From Lederbergia galactosidilytica (GTDB taxonomy: Bacteria; Bacillota; Bacilli; Bacillales; Bacillaceae_C), in assembly GCF_017873565.1 (NCBI RefSeq), contig NZ_JAGGKH010000026.1, positions 1 through 50,831 of the forward strand: DNA of 50,831 nucleotides, in the 5' to 3' direction. Numbering within the stretch: the first letter of the stretch is position 1; the number at the start of each line of letters is the position of its first letter. Shown piece after piece: positions 41,991 to 50,738 of the stretch. The notes beneath the pieces were generated by a model. That model saw nothing but the letters and a program-made list of their open reading frames with translations, was not told the origin of the DNA and did no database searches. Both the position numbers and the translations under genes were made by a program.

Positions 41991-42109
41991 TTTGATAATG
42001 CATAAGCTAATCAACCCAGATAAAATCCCGGAAAAAGGATTAACCACACTATTCATTGATTTTTCCCATGTGCTATACTAAAGAAAATATTTTTATTGGG
42101 GTTTTGTTC

Positions 42110-42985
42110 ATGTGGAAAGAAAAGATTGCGATTAACGGTCCTTATGATTTTGATTTAGCTCTAAGTCGTTTAGAAATGGATCCATTAAATCAATTGAATC
42201 GTTTTGAAAGATGGGCCTGTGTCCCGATTTATGGTGAAAAACCTGAGGTTGCGACTATCCAAGCGATAGGTACTACAGATCAGCCTATATTTATAGTCAG
42301 TGGCCATCAAGAAGCAACAAAAGAAAAAGTATTAAACAGGATCTTTACGATTTTTCAATGGAATATTTCCTTAAAGGAAATACATGACCATTTTTTAAAG
42401 ACTTCATTAAAAGATATTTTTATTCTCCATCACGGAACACCGATTGTATTGGATTTTGCTCCCTATACAACTGTCGTTAAAGCGATGATTCACCAGCAGA
42501 TCCATATGAAATTTGCCATTCGCCTAACAACTGAATTTGTACATAGGTTTGGTTTTCAAATGGATGGGGTCCCTTTTTACCCAACACCTGAAACAATCTC
42601 TCAACTAAAACCTGAGCAATTAAGGGATTTAAAATTTAGTCAGAGAAAAGCAGAATACGTAATTGGCTTAGGGCAGAAAATAGCAAACAAAGAATTAAAT
42701 TTAGCTGAATTGGCTAAGCTTTCGGATGAAGAGATTAAGAAAGAATTAGTGAAGATTCGCGGTATTGGACCTTGGACAGCCCAGTCTTTCTTAATGTCGG
42801 GCCTAGGGCGAGCGAATCTATTTCCGATGGCAGATATCGGTATTCAAAATGCGATAAAAAAGTTATTTGCGCTTGAGCTAAAACCGACGAAAGAAGAAAT
42901 GTTGGAGTATAGCCGGGAATGGGAACCATATTTAAGTTATGCCACCCTCTATTTATGGAGAAGCATCGAACCACAAGCGGAGTGA
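42110..42985 (+). CDS. yfjP: AlkA-type DNA-3-methyladenine glycosylase YfjP
   Basis: A 291-aa HhH-GPD base-excision glycosylase. The hairpin-helix-hairpin is [20 protein letters not shown] (215-234), with catalytic Asp242 in [11 protein letters not shown]-terminal AlkA-like beta domain (1-110) and WILH-type pocket region [13 protein letters not shown]. The start ATG 42110 has only weak complementarity upstream; an ATG 18 codons earlier adds a nonhomologous MIFPMCYTK tail. Its stop TGA is 4 bp before the yfjO start, so the two are an operon. Confidence 0.9.
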   Translation: MWKEKIAINGPYDFDLALSRLEMDPLNQLNRFERWACVPIYGEKPEVATIQAIGTTDQPIFIVSGHQEATKEKVLNRIFTIFQWNISLKEIHDHFLKTSLKDIFILHHGTPIVLDFAPYTTVVKAMIHQQIHMKFAIRLTTEFVHRFGFQMDGVPFYPTPETISQLKPEQLRDLKFSQRKAEYVIGLGQKIANKELNLAELAKLSDEEIKKELVKIRGIGPWTAQSFLMSGLGRANLFPMADIGIQNAIKKLFALELKPTKEEMLEYSREWEPYLSYATLYLWRSIEPQAE

Positions 42986-42989
42986 TCAT

Positions 42990-44360
42990 ATGGAAAAAAT
43001 ACAGCAAAATCAGAAATTCCCCCTTACCATAAAACGAATTGGAATTAATGGAGAAGGAGTCGGCTATTTCAAAAAACAAGTAGTGTTTGTACCTGGGGCG
43101 TTGCCGGGAGAAGAAGTCGTTGTAGAAGCGGTCAGAGCCCACCCGAAATTTACCGAAGCGATCGTGAAAAAGGTAAGGAAGCGTTCCCCACATCGCGTTA
43201 AAGCCCCTTGCCCTGTTTATGAACAATGTGGTGGCTGTCAACTACAACATCTAGAGTATGCCCAACAACTTAAAGCCAAACGTGATATTGTGATTCAAGC
43301 GCTGGAGCGGTATACGAAGTTTTCCGTTGAGCAATTAGAAATACGAGACACGATTGGAATGGAAGACCCATGGAAATATCGTAATAAAAGTCAATTTCAG
43401 CTTAGAGAAATGAAAGGAAAAATTGTTTCGGGTCTCTATAGCATGAATTCTCATCGACTCATCTCGGTACCTGAATGTATCGTCCAGCACCCGATAACGA
43501 ATAAAGTGAATAATGAGGTAAGAAGAATCCTTGAAGATTTTCGTATACCAATTTACAATGAAAAAACGAAAAAAGGGATTGTGAAGACGATCGTAGTACG
43601 TGTGGGAGTAGAAACAGGGCAAGTGCAAGTCGTGATTGTGACGACAGGAAAAGAACTCCCGCGTAAGGACATGATTGGGAAGGAAATCAAAAAGCGGCTT
43701 CCAGAGGTCGTCTCTGTTATGCAAAATATCAATCCAAAGAAAACGTCTCTAGTTTTTGGCGACAAAACACAGAAACTAGCAGGTACAGACTATATCGAGG
43801 AGAAAATGAGTGCCTTTTCTTATGAATTATCGGCCCGCGCTTTTTTTCAACTAAACCCAGAACAAACGATCAAATTATATGATGAAGTAAAAAAGGCAGC
43901 AAATTTAACAGGAAAAGAAAAAATCGTTGATGCTTACTGTGGTGTAGGAACAATAGGATTATGGTTAGCAGAGGGAGCAGCAGAAATAAGAGGAATGGAC
44001 GTCATTGGCGAAGGAATCAAAGACGCGAAAAAGAATGCAGCCAAACATCATCTCAACAATGCGATGTATGTCACCGGAAAAGCCGAAGACATTCTCCCAA
44101 AATGGGAGCGGGAAGGGTGGCATCCTGACGTCATCATCGTCGACCCGCCACGGACTGGTTGTGATCCTGAATTTTTCAAAACCTTATTAAAAATTAAACC
44201 CAAAACCTTTATCTATGTATCCTGTAACCCATCCACACTCGCCAAAGACTTGCAAGCGATCAGCAAACAATATGAAGTCCGATACGTGCAACCAGTGGAT
44301 ATGTTTCCGCAGACGAGTCATGTTGAGGTGATAGTGAAGTTTGTTTTGAAAGTTGTCTAA
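42990..44360 (+). CDS. yfjO: TrmA/RlmD-family 23S rRNA (uracil-5-)-methyltransferase YfjO
   Basis: A 456-aa SAM-dependent RNA m5U methyltransferase. TRAM domain (1-60), a [4Fe-4S] site Cys74, Cys80, Cys83 ([11 protein letters not shown]) and Cys163, then the Rossmann domain with [26 protein letters not shown] and [11 protein letters not shown], where the Cys is the nucleophile. GGAGTGA overlaps the yfjP stop, ATG at 42990. It corresponds to B. subtilis YfjO; the target uridine cannot be set from the sequence (RlmCD is YefA). Confidence 0.93.
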   Translation: MEKIQQNQKFPLTIKRIGINGEGVGYFKKQVVFVPGALPGEEVVVEAVRAHPKFTEAIVKKVRKRSPHRVKAPCPVYEQCGGCQLQHLEYAQQLKAKRDIVIQALERYTKFSVEQLEIRDTIGMEDPWKYRNKSQFQLREMKGKIVSGLYSMNSHRLISVPECIVQHPITNKVNNEVRRILEDFRIPIYNEKTKKGIVKTIVVRVGVETGQVQVVIVTTGKELPRKDMIGKEIKKRLPEVVSVMQNINPKKTSLVFGDKTQKLAGTDYIEEKMSAFSYELSARAFFQLNPEQTIKLYDEVKKAANLTGKEKIVDAYCGVGTIGLWLAEGAAEIRGMDVIGEGIKDAKKNAAKHHLNNAMYVTGKAEDILPKWEREGWHPDVIIVDPPRTGCDPEFFKTLLKIKPKTFIYVSCNPSTLAKDLQAISKQYEVRYVQPVDMFPQTSHVEVIVKFVLKVV

Positions 44361-44467
44361 CTAAAATAAACACTTCCGACAGATAATATACTTTACCGAT
44401 TTTCAGCTCAATTTTTCTTGTTTCAATAATAATAAACATTTCCGATTTCCATGTTTAATTCAATATT

Positions 44468-44506
44468 ATCCCGGTTTTCCCCAACAGGAATTCCGGGGTT
44501 TTTTTC
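44468..44506 (+). terminator. Terminator of yfjP-yfjO
   Basis: TCCCGG and CCGGGG with a loop of about 19 nt (including TTTTCCCCAACAGG) precede TTTTTTTC. Weak stem but strong T-run. Confidence 0.55.
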
Positions 44507-45161
44507 TTACTCAAAACCACCAAACCATCTCTTCTTTCCCAGCTTCTTTTCTCCTCTATCCCTTGTGGTTCCTCACTTTATCCAATTTACTCTCCATAAC
44601 AGTTCCAAGAACAGCCCAAGATCATTCCAGCGGTTTTACCAGTGGTTTCTTCTTCATTCCAATACTCATTTCTCGATTTTCTCTTACTTCCATTCTCGGT
44701 GAACTTTATTCTAACTCTGAAAAAACGTGAACAAAACACGTGAAAAAGAGACGGAAAACGGTCATTTTTGAACCAAAAAAGGGTGGAAAACGGGGTTCGG
44801 TCGGAAAACATTATTTTAACTCGGACGAAGGAATGCGGGTTGGGGGTGGGGGATTTCGGAGGAGTTTAAAATCTCGACACATAGTAGAGAAAAGAATTTA
44901 GTTTGGTTTGTAATATTTCATCCATAATATGGGTTTGGGATATAAGAGGGAGAAATAGTAGAAATACTGTAATGCTATTAGGTGGCAAATACTGATAAAG
45001 GGTACGCTCCATTAATTTCTAAGTTTTTTTGGGGGAAATCAAGAATGAATGTGGAGAAAGTAATTGAAATGATATTGAAAAAACATCGGAGGGGATCCAA
45101 AGCCCTTCGGATTGATACAGTTGGGAGGGCAACAGAATAGAAGAATGAGTTAATAAAAAAA

Positions 45162-45209
45162 GAAAACCACCCCGAATCGCTCAACCAAAAGCTAAGGGTG
45201 GTTTTTTTA
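45162..45209. terminator. Bidirectional terminator of the WYL regulator gene
   Basis: AAAACCACCC and GGGTGGTTTT stems are flanked by A-runs on the left and T-runs on the right. It is 48 bp downstream of the minus-strand WYL gene. Confidence 0.82.
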
Positions 45210-45256
45210 CAGAACTTGAGTAGCCTCTCGTTTTAGGGGGATAAAAAATAAATACT

Positions 45257-46198
45257 TTAATCCTTATCTTCATACATAGATAAGATTTCTTGAGCTTGTT
45301 TACGTAATCCAACTATTAATTCCTTTGGTTCTAAAATACGTGCATGGATTCCAAGTCTTAAAAATAGTGAAGTTATAAAATTAATTTCACCTCTATCTAT
45401 GATAGTATCTATGTAACCAGTTCCATCTTTTTGGGTGACTACAATGCCATCTAAATAAGGAACACTTTTACATTGACGGACACCTTCCGTAGTTAAATGC
45501 ACATACAGTCGAATTGGGCTTTTTACTTCATGAAAGTTGAACCATTCTTTTAAATTCATGAATTCATCTTCATTTTTTTCAGTTGATAATATGGAAAGAA
45601 TGCGATCTACACGATACAGTAATATTTTTTTCTTATGATAATCGTAAGCAGGCAAATACCATAATCCATCATGAGCATATACACCGATTGGACGGATATG
45701 TTTTTTTCTCATACCTGATTTAGATTCATATTGAATGTGTAAATTTTTATTCTCAATAGAATGCTTCAAAACATCATTTAAAAATGGAGTATCAATCGTT
45801 CTTTTAGGGTTCCAAAAAGCAATATAAGAACGAATTTTATCTACTTTTATTTTAGCTTCACTTGGGAGTGAACTATATAATTTATGTTCAACCGAGGAAA
45901 TTTCAGTATCAAAAGGCAAGTTGCGATAGTAATTCAGAGATAGGAAAGCAAAGAAGATAGAAACAGCTTCTTCTTCTGTAAATAAAATAGGAGGAAGAAG
46001 TCTACTTGTTAATACTGTATATCCCCCATTTCGACCTTGTTCAGAGTAAATTGACAATCCCATATCAGACAAATCTAAAATGTATCTATGTACAGTGCGA
46101 ATGGATATATGAAATTCATCTGCTATTTCTTGTGCAGTAAACTTTTGTTTTTTGGTAACAAACATAAGAATATCTAATAGACGCTTGGCTTTTGACAT
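45257..46198 (-). CDS. Second WYL-domain transcriptional regulator
   Basis: A 313-aa HTH-WYL regulator. HTH at 1-55 (QEIADEFHISIRTVHRYILD, then LGLSIYSEQGRNGGYTVL-like); WYL at about 130-230 (LHIQYESKSGMRKKHIRPIG, GLWYLPAYDY) with the LLYRVDRI segment, then a C-terminal extension. The ATG at 46198 has AAAGGTGA 7 nt upstream; a GTG three codons earlier overlaps it. Divergent from a DHFR-like gene, which it probably controls. Same layout as the WYL/VOC pair at 1951-3420 but only distantly similar. Confidence 0.88.
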   Translation of the reverse strand: MSKAKRLLDILMFVTKKQKFTAQEIADEFHISIRTVHRYILDLSDMGLSIYSEQGRNGGYTVLTSRLLPPILFTEEEAVSIFFAFLSLNYYRNLPFDTEISSVEHKLYSSLPSEAKIKVDKIRSYIAFWNPKRTIDTPFLNDVLKHSIENKNLHIQYESKSGMRKKHIRPIGVYAHDGLWYLPAYDYHKKKILLYRVDRILSILSTEKNEDEFMNLKEWFNFHEVKSPIRLYVHLTTEGVRQCKSVPYLDGIVVTQKDGTGYIDTIIDRGEINFITSLFLRLGIHARILEPKELIVGLRKQAQEILSMYEDKD

Positions 46199-46317
46199 TT
46201 TTCTCACCTTTTTCTTTTAATCATGTCATTACTTGTCATGTTTTACGTATAGTATAGTTTATACCTTATGATTGTTATCAACAAGGTAAACACTATAAAA
46301 TAAAAGGAGATAAAAGT

Positions 46318-46887
46318 ATGACCATTAACGAGAGAGCAAGAAGAGTAATTTTAGATTTAGCGGTTACGTTAGATGGATTTATAGAGGGACCGAATGGAGA
46401 GATTGATTGGTGCATTATGGATCCTGATATGGGATTCACTGATTTTTTGAATCAAATTGATACTATTTTATATGGCAGAAAGAGCTATGATTCATGGGGA
46501 CAATATATTCCAAACAATGATGACTCCGAAGCCGATAAGGAAATTTGGAAGTTGGTTCATAGTAAAAAGAAATATGTTTTTTCCAGAACACAAGAAGGGA
46601 TAGAAGAAAATGTGACTTTCATAAAAGATAATATTGTTGAAGAAGTAACTAAATTGAGGAAGAAGCCTGGCAAAGGTATTTGGTTATATGGTGGAGCAAG
46701 TCTTATTACCAGTTTTATCAATTTAGGGCTTGTCGATGAATTTAGATTATCTGTTCACCCGGTTGTTTTGGGAGAAGGGAAACCGTTGTTTATTGACATA
46801 AAAGAGAGAGTGAATCTAAGATTGGTTGAAACAAAAAGATTTTCATCAGGCGTTGTTCAACTTTGCTATCACCTTAATGAAGGGTAA
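46318..46887 (+). CDS. Dihydrofolate reductase/RibD C-terminal domain family protein (YyaP-like)
   Basis: A 189-aa DHFR-fold NADPH reductase of the RibD_C group. Typical parts are RRVILDLAVTLDGFIEGPNGEIDW at the N-terminus, TILYGRKSYDSWGQYIP, KKYVFSRT, GKGIWLYGGASLITSFINLGLVDEF and HPVVLGEGKPLF. AAAGGAG is 9 nt before the ATG. Not a true DHFR; the substrate is unknown. Controlled, by inference, by the divergent WYL regulator. Confidence 0.9.
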   Translation: MTINERARRVILDLAVTLDGFIEGPNGEIDWCIMDPDMGFTDFLNQIDTILYGRKSYDSWGQYIPNNDDSEADKEIWKLVHSKKKYVFSRTQEGIEENVTFIKDNIVEEVTKLRKKPGKGIWLYGGASLITSFINLGLVDEFRLSVHPVVLGEGKPLFIDIKERVNLRLVETKRFSSGVVQLCYHLNEG

Positions 46888-47424
46888 TGGACCAGCATAA
46901 TGATGTGTACCTCATCGGTAAAAAATGCTTCTACCATTCTTCTCTTGATTCTTTTTCCACTTCGATACAAACATAGTTCCATCAGGGAAGAATGGAGTTA
47001 CAGGAAGAAAAACTCCGAGGATTTGAATGATACTTATTTTGCAAACTCCTTCATTAGTTGAGGAGGAAATTTACTTTCACCTTGGTTTTTACCAACCTAA
47101 CTCAATACAAATTCAGGCTGGATCCAATAAGGGTTCAGTCCTTTTTGTTTGTTCGATATTCTTCAATCTCTTGTCCGAGGGGGCAATGCGTATTTTTATG
47201 TTGTTTTAATTTTTTTCTATACAGTCTGGAAGAATACATAATAGCTACGGAGAAAAGGGAGGAAAAAGGTGGTGATTCTGTTTTTTATCTCCTGTTGCTT
47301 TCTTGATTACTGCCCCGAATAGGGGGGTATCTCAATTGTAGTGGTTAAATGTTCCATACCCTAAAACAAAATTTTAGGTGAACATCGTGCTTTTCAGCAT
47401 AAACTAGTTTTATTGCTGCCGAAC
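46888..47424. other. Intergenic stretch with small inverted repeats
   Basis: CCATTCTTC (46935-46943) and GAAGAATGG (46987-46995) form a 9-bp inverted repeat. At 47114-47140 GGCTGGATCCAATAAGGGTT, then CAGTCCTTTTT, resembles 48893-48919 (GGCTGGGTCCAATAGCGACT, CAGTCTTTTTT). Small overlapping frames around 47027-47306 lack ribosome binding sites and family signatures. Confidence 0.35.
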
Positions 47425-48117
47425 TTAAAAAAGTTCTATGTATTTTATCAATTCTCCTATTCCAAAAAATTGTTTCTGAAGTTTTTTGTCAAGGTTCTCC
47501 AAAGCTAAAGTAAATGAGCGGTCTATCTTCTTAAAACTTTTAGTATCCAAGTCTTTCAGTAATTCCCGGATATTTTCTATATAGTAAACAGTTTTTCTAA
47601 GACTACTGATAAGAAGAATTTTGCGTAATTCATTTACGGTATACATTCTATACCCATTGTCTTTATCACGTTTTGAACATATTAAGCCTTCATTTTCCCA
47701 ATGACGTATCGCAGAGGTGTTTACTCCAGCAATTTCAGCGACTTGCCCAATACTCATCCTGTCATTTACTTTTATTCCTTCATAGCTTTTGAAATCCGTG
47801 GTTTTTATCACGTCTAAAATTTCTACTACACGCTTTTTTTCTTTCTCTAATTCGAATTGTTGCTCATTGATTAGCCAAAATGCTGCTTTGATATTTTGAA
47901 CCTTTATTTTTCTCATCACTTCATAAACAACAGGGATTTCATAGCATTGAAGAAGTGCTCGTATCGTAATAAATGCTTGAAAATGAATCTGTGTGTAATA
48001 TCTATGGTTTCCGTTTGTTCTTGGCACATCTACAATTAAGCCTTGTTCTTCATATCGCCTTAATGTGGTGGTGCTAACATTTAGATATTCTGAAATTTGT
48101 TTTGGGGAATAGATCAT
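47425..48117 (-). CDS. MerR-like regulator with two HTH modules
   Basis: A 230-aa protein with two separate MerR-type winged HTHs: residues 3-45 (SPKQISEYLNVSTTTLRRYE, NGNHRYY) and about 120-165 (SIGQVAEIAGVNTSAIRHWE, DNGYRMY). Between them is a helical linker of about 75 residues; the C-terminus (170-230) is a coiled coil as in MerR dimers. No metal-binding Cys is seen. It faces a truncated hydrolase gene, with a 19-bp-spacer promoter for the latter between them. The ATG is weakly preceded by AAAG. Confidence 0.85.
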   Translation of the reverse strand: MIYSPKQISEYLNVSTTTLRRYEEQGLIVDVPRTNGNHRYYTQIHFQAFITIRALLQCYEIPVVYEVMRKIKVQNIKAAFWLINEQQFELEKEKKRVVEILDVIKTTDFKSYEGIKVNDRMSIGQVAEIAGVNTSAIRHWENEGLICSKRDKDNGYRMYTVNELRKILLISSLRKTVYYIENIRELLKDLDTKSFKKIDRSFTLALENLDKKLQKQFFGIGELIKYIELF

Positions 48118-48229
48118 CTTACTTTCATTCCTACTTTCTAATAATTAAAGTAAAACATTCAAGTGCTACATTAACATATCAAATTGAAAAACGCATTGTA
48201 TAGGGACGAAAAAGCGTGAAACTGAAATG

Positions 48230-48260
48230 TTGCATGAATGTTGTATTGTTAAAGTATAAA
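48230..48260 (+). promoter_or_regulatory. Overlong-spacer promoter typical of MerR control
   Basis: TTGCAT (48230-48235), a 19-bp spacer, TATAAA (48255-48260). MerR-family activators need 19-20 bp spacers, and TATTGTTAAAGTATA and nearby repeats lie in it. The MerR-like regulator is divergent. Confidence 0.55.
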
Positions 48261-48279
48261 GCGTTTAGGAGTGATTTCA

Positions 48280-48564
48280 TTGAAAAATACTAAAAATGTA
48301 AGATTATTAAACGGTACTGAAATTGAAGTGGGGCTGGTGGGGAAATCTGACAACAAAGTTATTATGTTACCAATCGCTAAGAAATCCGTTTATGGTCAAG
48401 AGGCTGAAAATTTGAAAATGTGGGGTGTTGATCCTAAATTGGGGGAACATATTATTGATGGGTTAGTAGAAGACTTCCAAGTACTGTATTTTGATTATGA
48501 AGGACACCTAATGCGTACTCCCAACCCTGACCATCTTACGCCCGAAAATATTGTGAGGGGTTGA
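48280..48564 (+). pseudogene. 5' fragment of an alpha/beta hydrolase gene
   Basis: A TTG start with AGGAG 9 nt upstream encodes 94 aa. LLNGTEIEVGLVGKSDNKVI, IAKKSVYGQEAENLKMWGVD and LVEDFQVLYFDYEGHLMRTP resemble the first third of an alpha/beta-hydrolase, up to HLTPENIV, just before the expected nucleophile-elbow strand. The Ser-His-Asp catalytic part is absent; a stop follows and an unrelated frame begins. Probably a deletion derivative. Confidence 0.6.
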
Positions 48565-48835
48565 AACTTGGATTAACGTTCAACACTTTAATGATTTAGA
48601 TGCGTTTACTTTTACAATGTACAGTGGTGATTATTTGCAAGAAATTCAAGTTTACAGAATTGTGAAGGATATTTATGATCTATATCTCGATAATGTGTTC
48701 CCAGACTTTCTAAAGGTAATTCGTGAGTTAAGTGTAGGTTTCCAATCACAATCTATGCAAAGTAAGAAAGAAAACGCAATTGATGTTAGAAATGGGATTT
48801 TATTGGATTTTGCAAAAGTCAAATCTCTGATTTGA
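48557..48835 (+). pseudogene. Fragment of an unidentified gene joined to the hydrolase remnant
   Basis: An open frame beginning right behind a stop at 48554 gives GVETWINVQHFNDLDAFTFT, then MYSGDYLQEIQVYRIVKDIY and LYLDNVFPDFLKVIREL, ending at 48835. It has no start signal at its 5' end, though an internal ATG at 48617 gives 72 aa. It looks like the C-terminal part of a gene cut by the same deletion as the hydrolase. No family was recognised. Confidence 0.45.
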
Positions 48836-48839
48836 AAAT

Positions 48840-48866
48840 AAAGACAAGAATAATAGTTGTCTTTAA
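48840..48866 (+). terminator. Small terminator hairpin
   Basis: AAAGACAA and TTGTCTTT form an 8-bp stem with a 10-nt loop, right after the fragment's stop. T-run is short. Confidence 0.55.
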
Positions 48867-49018
48867 CATCAGCTAATCTATATCCATAAATTGGGCTGGG
48901 TCCAATAGCGACTCAGTCTTTTTTCTATTTTTATTCCCTTCAAATACCTTGCTAATATTGGTACCAAAATGTGTGGCGTTTATAGGAATACCACACTGCT
49001 TTGATTAGGAGACAGGGC

Positions 49019-49330
49019 TTACTTCTTCAGCCCCTGCTCATACTCCTGCCTATATTTCATCACTTTTTCCATATGAACACCAACTTTTGAAGCAATAAAT
49101 GGAACAGCAAGACTTTCTACTAAAGATCTAGCAACTTCCTCTCTTATTTCTTGTTTGGCTTTATTGATATTTACATTTTGTACATAATCTTTTTTTATGT
49201 CTTGTACTATTTCAATGTCTAAATCCAATTTTTCTGCTATGAATGGTACAGAAAGTGTATCAATTAAGGATTTTGCAATATCTAACTTTACTTCCTCTCT
49301 AATTTTTTCATTATTTTTATCAATTGTCAT
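49019..49330 (-). CDS. Small hypothetical protein with two internal repeats
   Basis: A 103-aa soluble protein made of two similar about 40-residue units: REEVKLDIAKSLIDTLSVPF with IAEKLDLDIEIVQ, and REEVARSLVESLAVPFIASK with VGVHMEKVMKY. Each looks like a helix-turn-helix-like three-helix unit (as in the C-terminal helices of Rpn/PD-(D/E)XK transposase-associated proteins), suggesting protein or DNA binding. GGAATG is a weak site before the ATG. Not identified. Confidence 0.6.
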   Translation of the reverse strand: MTIDKNNEKIREEVKLDIAKSLIDTLSVPFIAEKLDLDIEIVQDIKKDYVQNVNINKAKQEIREEVARSLVESLAVPFIASKVGVHMEKVMKYRQEYEQGLKK

Positions 49331-49617
49331 ATCATTACATTCCTTCCACTTACTTAATGTGTATTCATTATCTAGTGCGGTTCCACACCCATAAGTTATG
49401 AACTTAATTTTTGAATATATATTATAATTATAACAACTATTAAATATTGGCAGTTAATTCTTCTTATGTATCACTATCAGTGCCTGTTGGGTTATATTAA
49501 CCAAAATTATAAACATTAAAAGATTTGGTTCAAGAAATAAGCAATATTTAAGCATAGTGAAATGGGAGTAGAGGCAGTTTGGGATGAAAATAAGAGATAA
49601 TTGGGAGGGATAGCTGG
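49331..49617. other. Intergenic stretch, no supported gene
   Basis: AT-rich with no clear structure. The last 20 bases hold the GGAGGG of the next gene. Confidence 0.4.
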
Positions 49618-49875
49618 ATGAGAGATCCGAAAAGAATGAAGAAAATATTAGATTTTATAAATGAATTATGGGAACAGCAGCCAGATATGCGTTTCTTTCA
49701 ATTAATTGATTCACTAGAACATGAATATTCAAATAAAAATAATGGGTTTGGTTATCGAAAAGGTTACGAAGTGAATTCAAGAAAAGATAAGCAACCAATG
49801 GCTTTTGTTGACTTGTTTTACTTGGAAGATGATGACTTTTTAGGGTTTTTACGAGATTTGATTGAGAAAAAATAG
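49618..49875 (+). CDS. DUF1040-like small protein
   Basis: An 85-aa protein that opens MRDPKRMKKILDFINELWEQ, then QPDMRFFQLIDSLEHEY, and ends DLFYLEDDDFLGFLRDLI. This order (MRDP-R-x-x-x-I, W-x-x-x-PD-R, YLED-E) recalls DUF1040/YihD-like small proteins of Bacillus and enterobacteria; the central 25 residues are a Lys/Asn-rich loop. GGAGGG is 8 nt before the ATG. Function unknown. Confidence 0.7.
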   Translation: MRDPKRMKKILDFINELWEQQPDMRFFQLIDSLEHEYSNKNNGFGYRKGYEVNSRKDKQPMAFVDLFYLEDDDFLGFLRDLIEKK

Positions 49876-50057
49876 TAAAGAAAGCATTCCAAAAGAAAAG
49901 ACCGAAGTGGAAAGTAATTACTCCTTGCTTAAAAGGGTAAAGGGGCTTGCATATAGTAAAATAGAAAGCTAAAATATGGTTAATAAATCAATTGAACAGG
50001 GTGTAGAAAATGAACCAGTATTCATTCATCTCACAATTTAATAAAATTTTGAAGCAA

Positions 50058-50087
50058 AAACACTTGTAACTAAACAGGTGTTTTTTT
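50058..50087 (+). terminator. Terminator upstream of the DnaA-domain gene
   Basis: AACACTTGT and ACAGGTGTT (one G-T pair) form a stem with a short loop followed by TTTTTTATT. It lies 183 bp after the DUF1040-like gene. Confidence 0.75.
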
Positions 50088-50163
50088 ATTTTGACTATAG
50101 TCAATGTAATGGAAAGAATCACGGGAAGTTAATGCACAAATCGAAATTAAAGGGGTGGGTAAA

Positions 50164-50724
50164 ATGGACAGGGACGAAGCACAGGAGCTTTGGGAGATTG
50201 TCTTACAAAAGGTACAACAACGACTATCAAAGCCTATGTACGACACGTGGATTGCTCCATTATCCGGACAAATAGCGGAGGGTAATACGATTGTAATCAA
50301 TGCAGCCAGTGAATTTGCTAAGGAGTGGATTGCAGAAAGATACGTGCACCATTTTATTGCAGTGCTAAAAGATTTGACGGGGCAAGATTTTAAAGTGCAG
50401 GTTACCTATCCACAAACTAAAGAAGAGAGGAAAGAAAGCGATCCTTGCTCTTCAATCAGCAAAGAAGTCATAAATTCAAATAAAAATAGTAGTCAAGTCA
50501 AATATAAAAAAGTAAGCGTTAAAATACCTACAATCACCCCGTCCAATCATTCAATAAGATTAAGGAAAGAAAATGAAAGAATAACAAGAAGTTTAAATCT
50601 CCCCTTAGCCGATTTAGGTTTGTCACATGCTGAAAAAAGAATATATGCAGGAAATGAAAGGATTCGTGAAAAACATAAATGTAGGGAAAATGGAATATTT
50701 GGTTCGTTTTTTAGACGTAAATAA
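50164..50724 (+). CDS. Free-standing DnaA domain I (DnaA_N) protein
   Basis: A 186-aa protein. Residues 5-84 align with domain I of Bacillus DnaA: AQELWEIVLQKVQQRLSKPM, YDTWIAPLSG, NTIVINAASEFAKEWIAERY and HHFIAVLKDLTGQDFKV; Trp10 and the Trp29-Ile pair match DnaA positions. The AAA+ ATPase (Walker A/B) and DNA-binding domain IV are absent; residues 85-186 are a Lys/Ser-rich tail without known fold. AAGGGG lies 8 nt before the ATG (a GTG three codons upstream is too close). It could act through the DnaA-partner surface, but its role is unknown. Confidence 0.82.
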   Translation: MDRDEAQELWEIVLQKVQQRLSKPMYDTWIAPLSGQIAEGNTIVINAASEFAKEWIAERYVHHFIAVLKDLTGQDFKVQVTYPQTKEERKESDPCSSISKEVINSNKNSSQVKYKKVSVKIPTITPSNHSIRLRKENERITRSLNLPLADLGLSHAEKRIYAGNERIREKHKCRENGIFGSFFRRK

Positions 50725-50738
50725 TAGTCAGGATAGGG

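Larger units (their letters stand above)
44361..45256. other. Long noncoding stretch with terminators and a strand-skew switch
   Basis: About 900 bp without a gene. A terminator at 44468-44506, then a pyrimidine-rich plus strand (about 44505-44700) that turns to purine-rich (about 44715-44890, GGAAAACGG repeats and GGGTTGGGGGTGGGGG), then a bidirectional terminator near 45162-45209. The frames here lack ribosome binding sites. Confidence 0.45.

Noticed and set aside
44451-44811. Frames of 74-83 codons in the skewed noncoding stretch
   Set aside because: They arise from pyrimidine/purine bias, giving Phe/Ser/Pro-rich strings without ribosome binding sites.
47027-47306. Two overlapping small plus-strand frames
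   Set aside because: No ribosome binding site or recognised family; they overlap a repeated motif.
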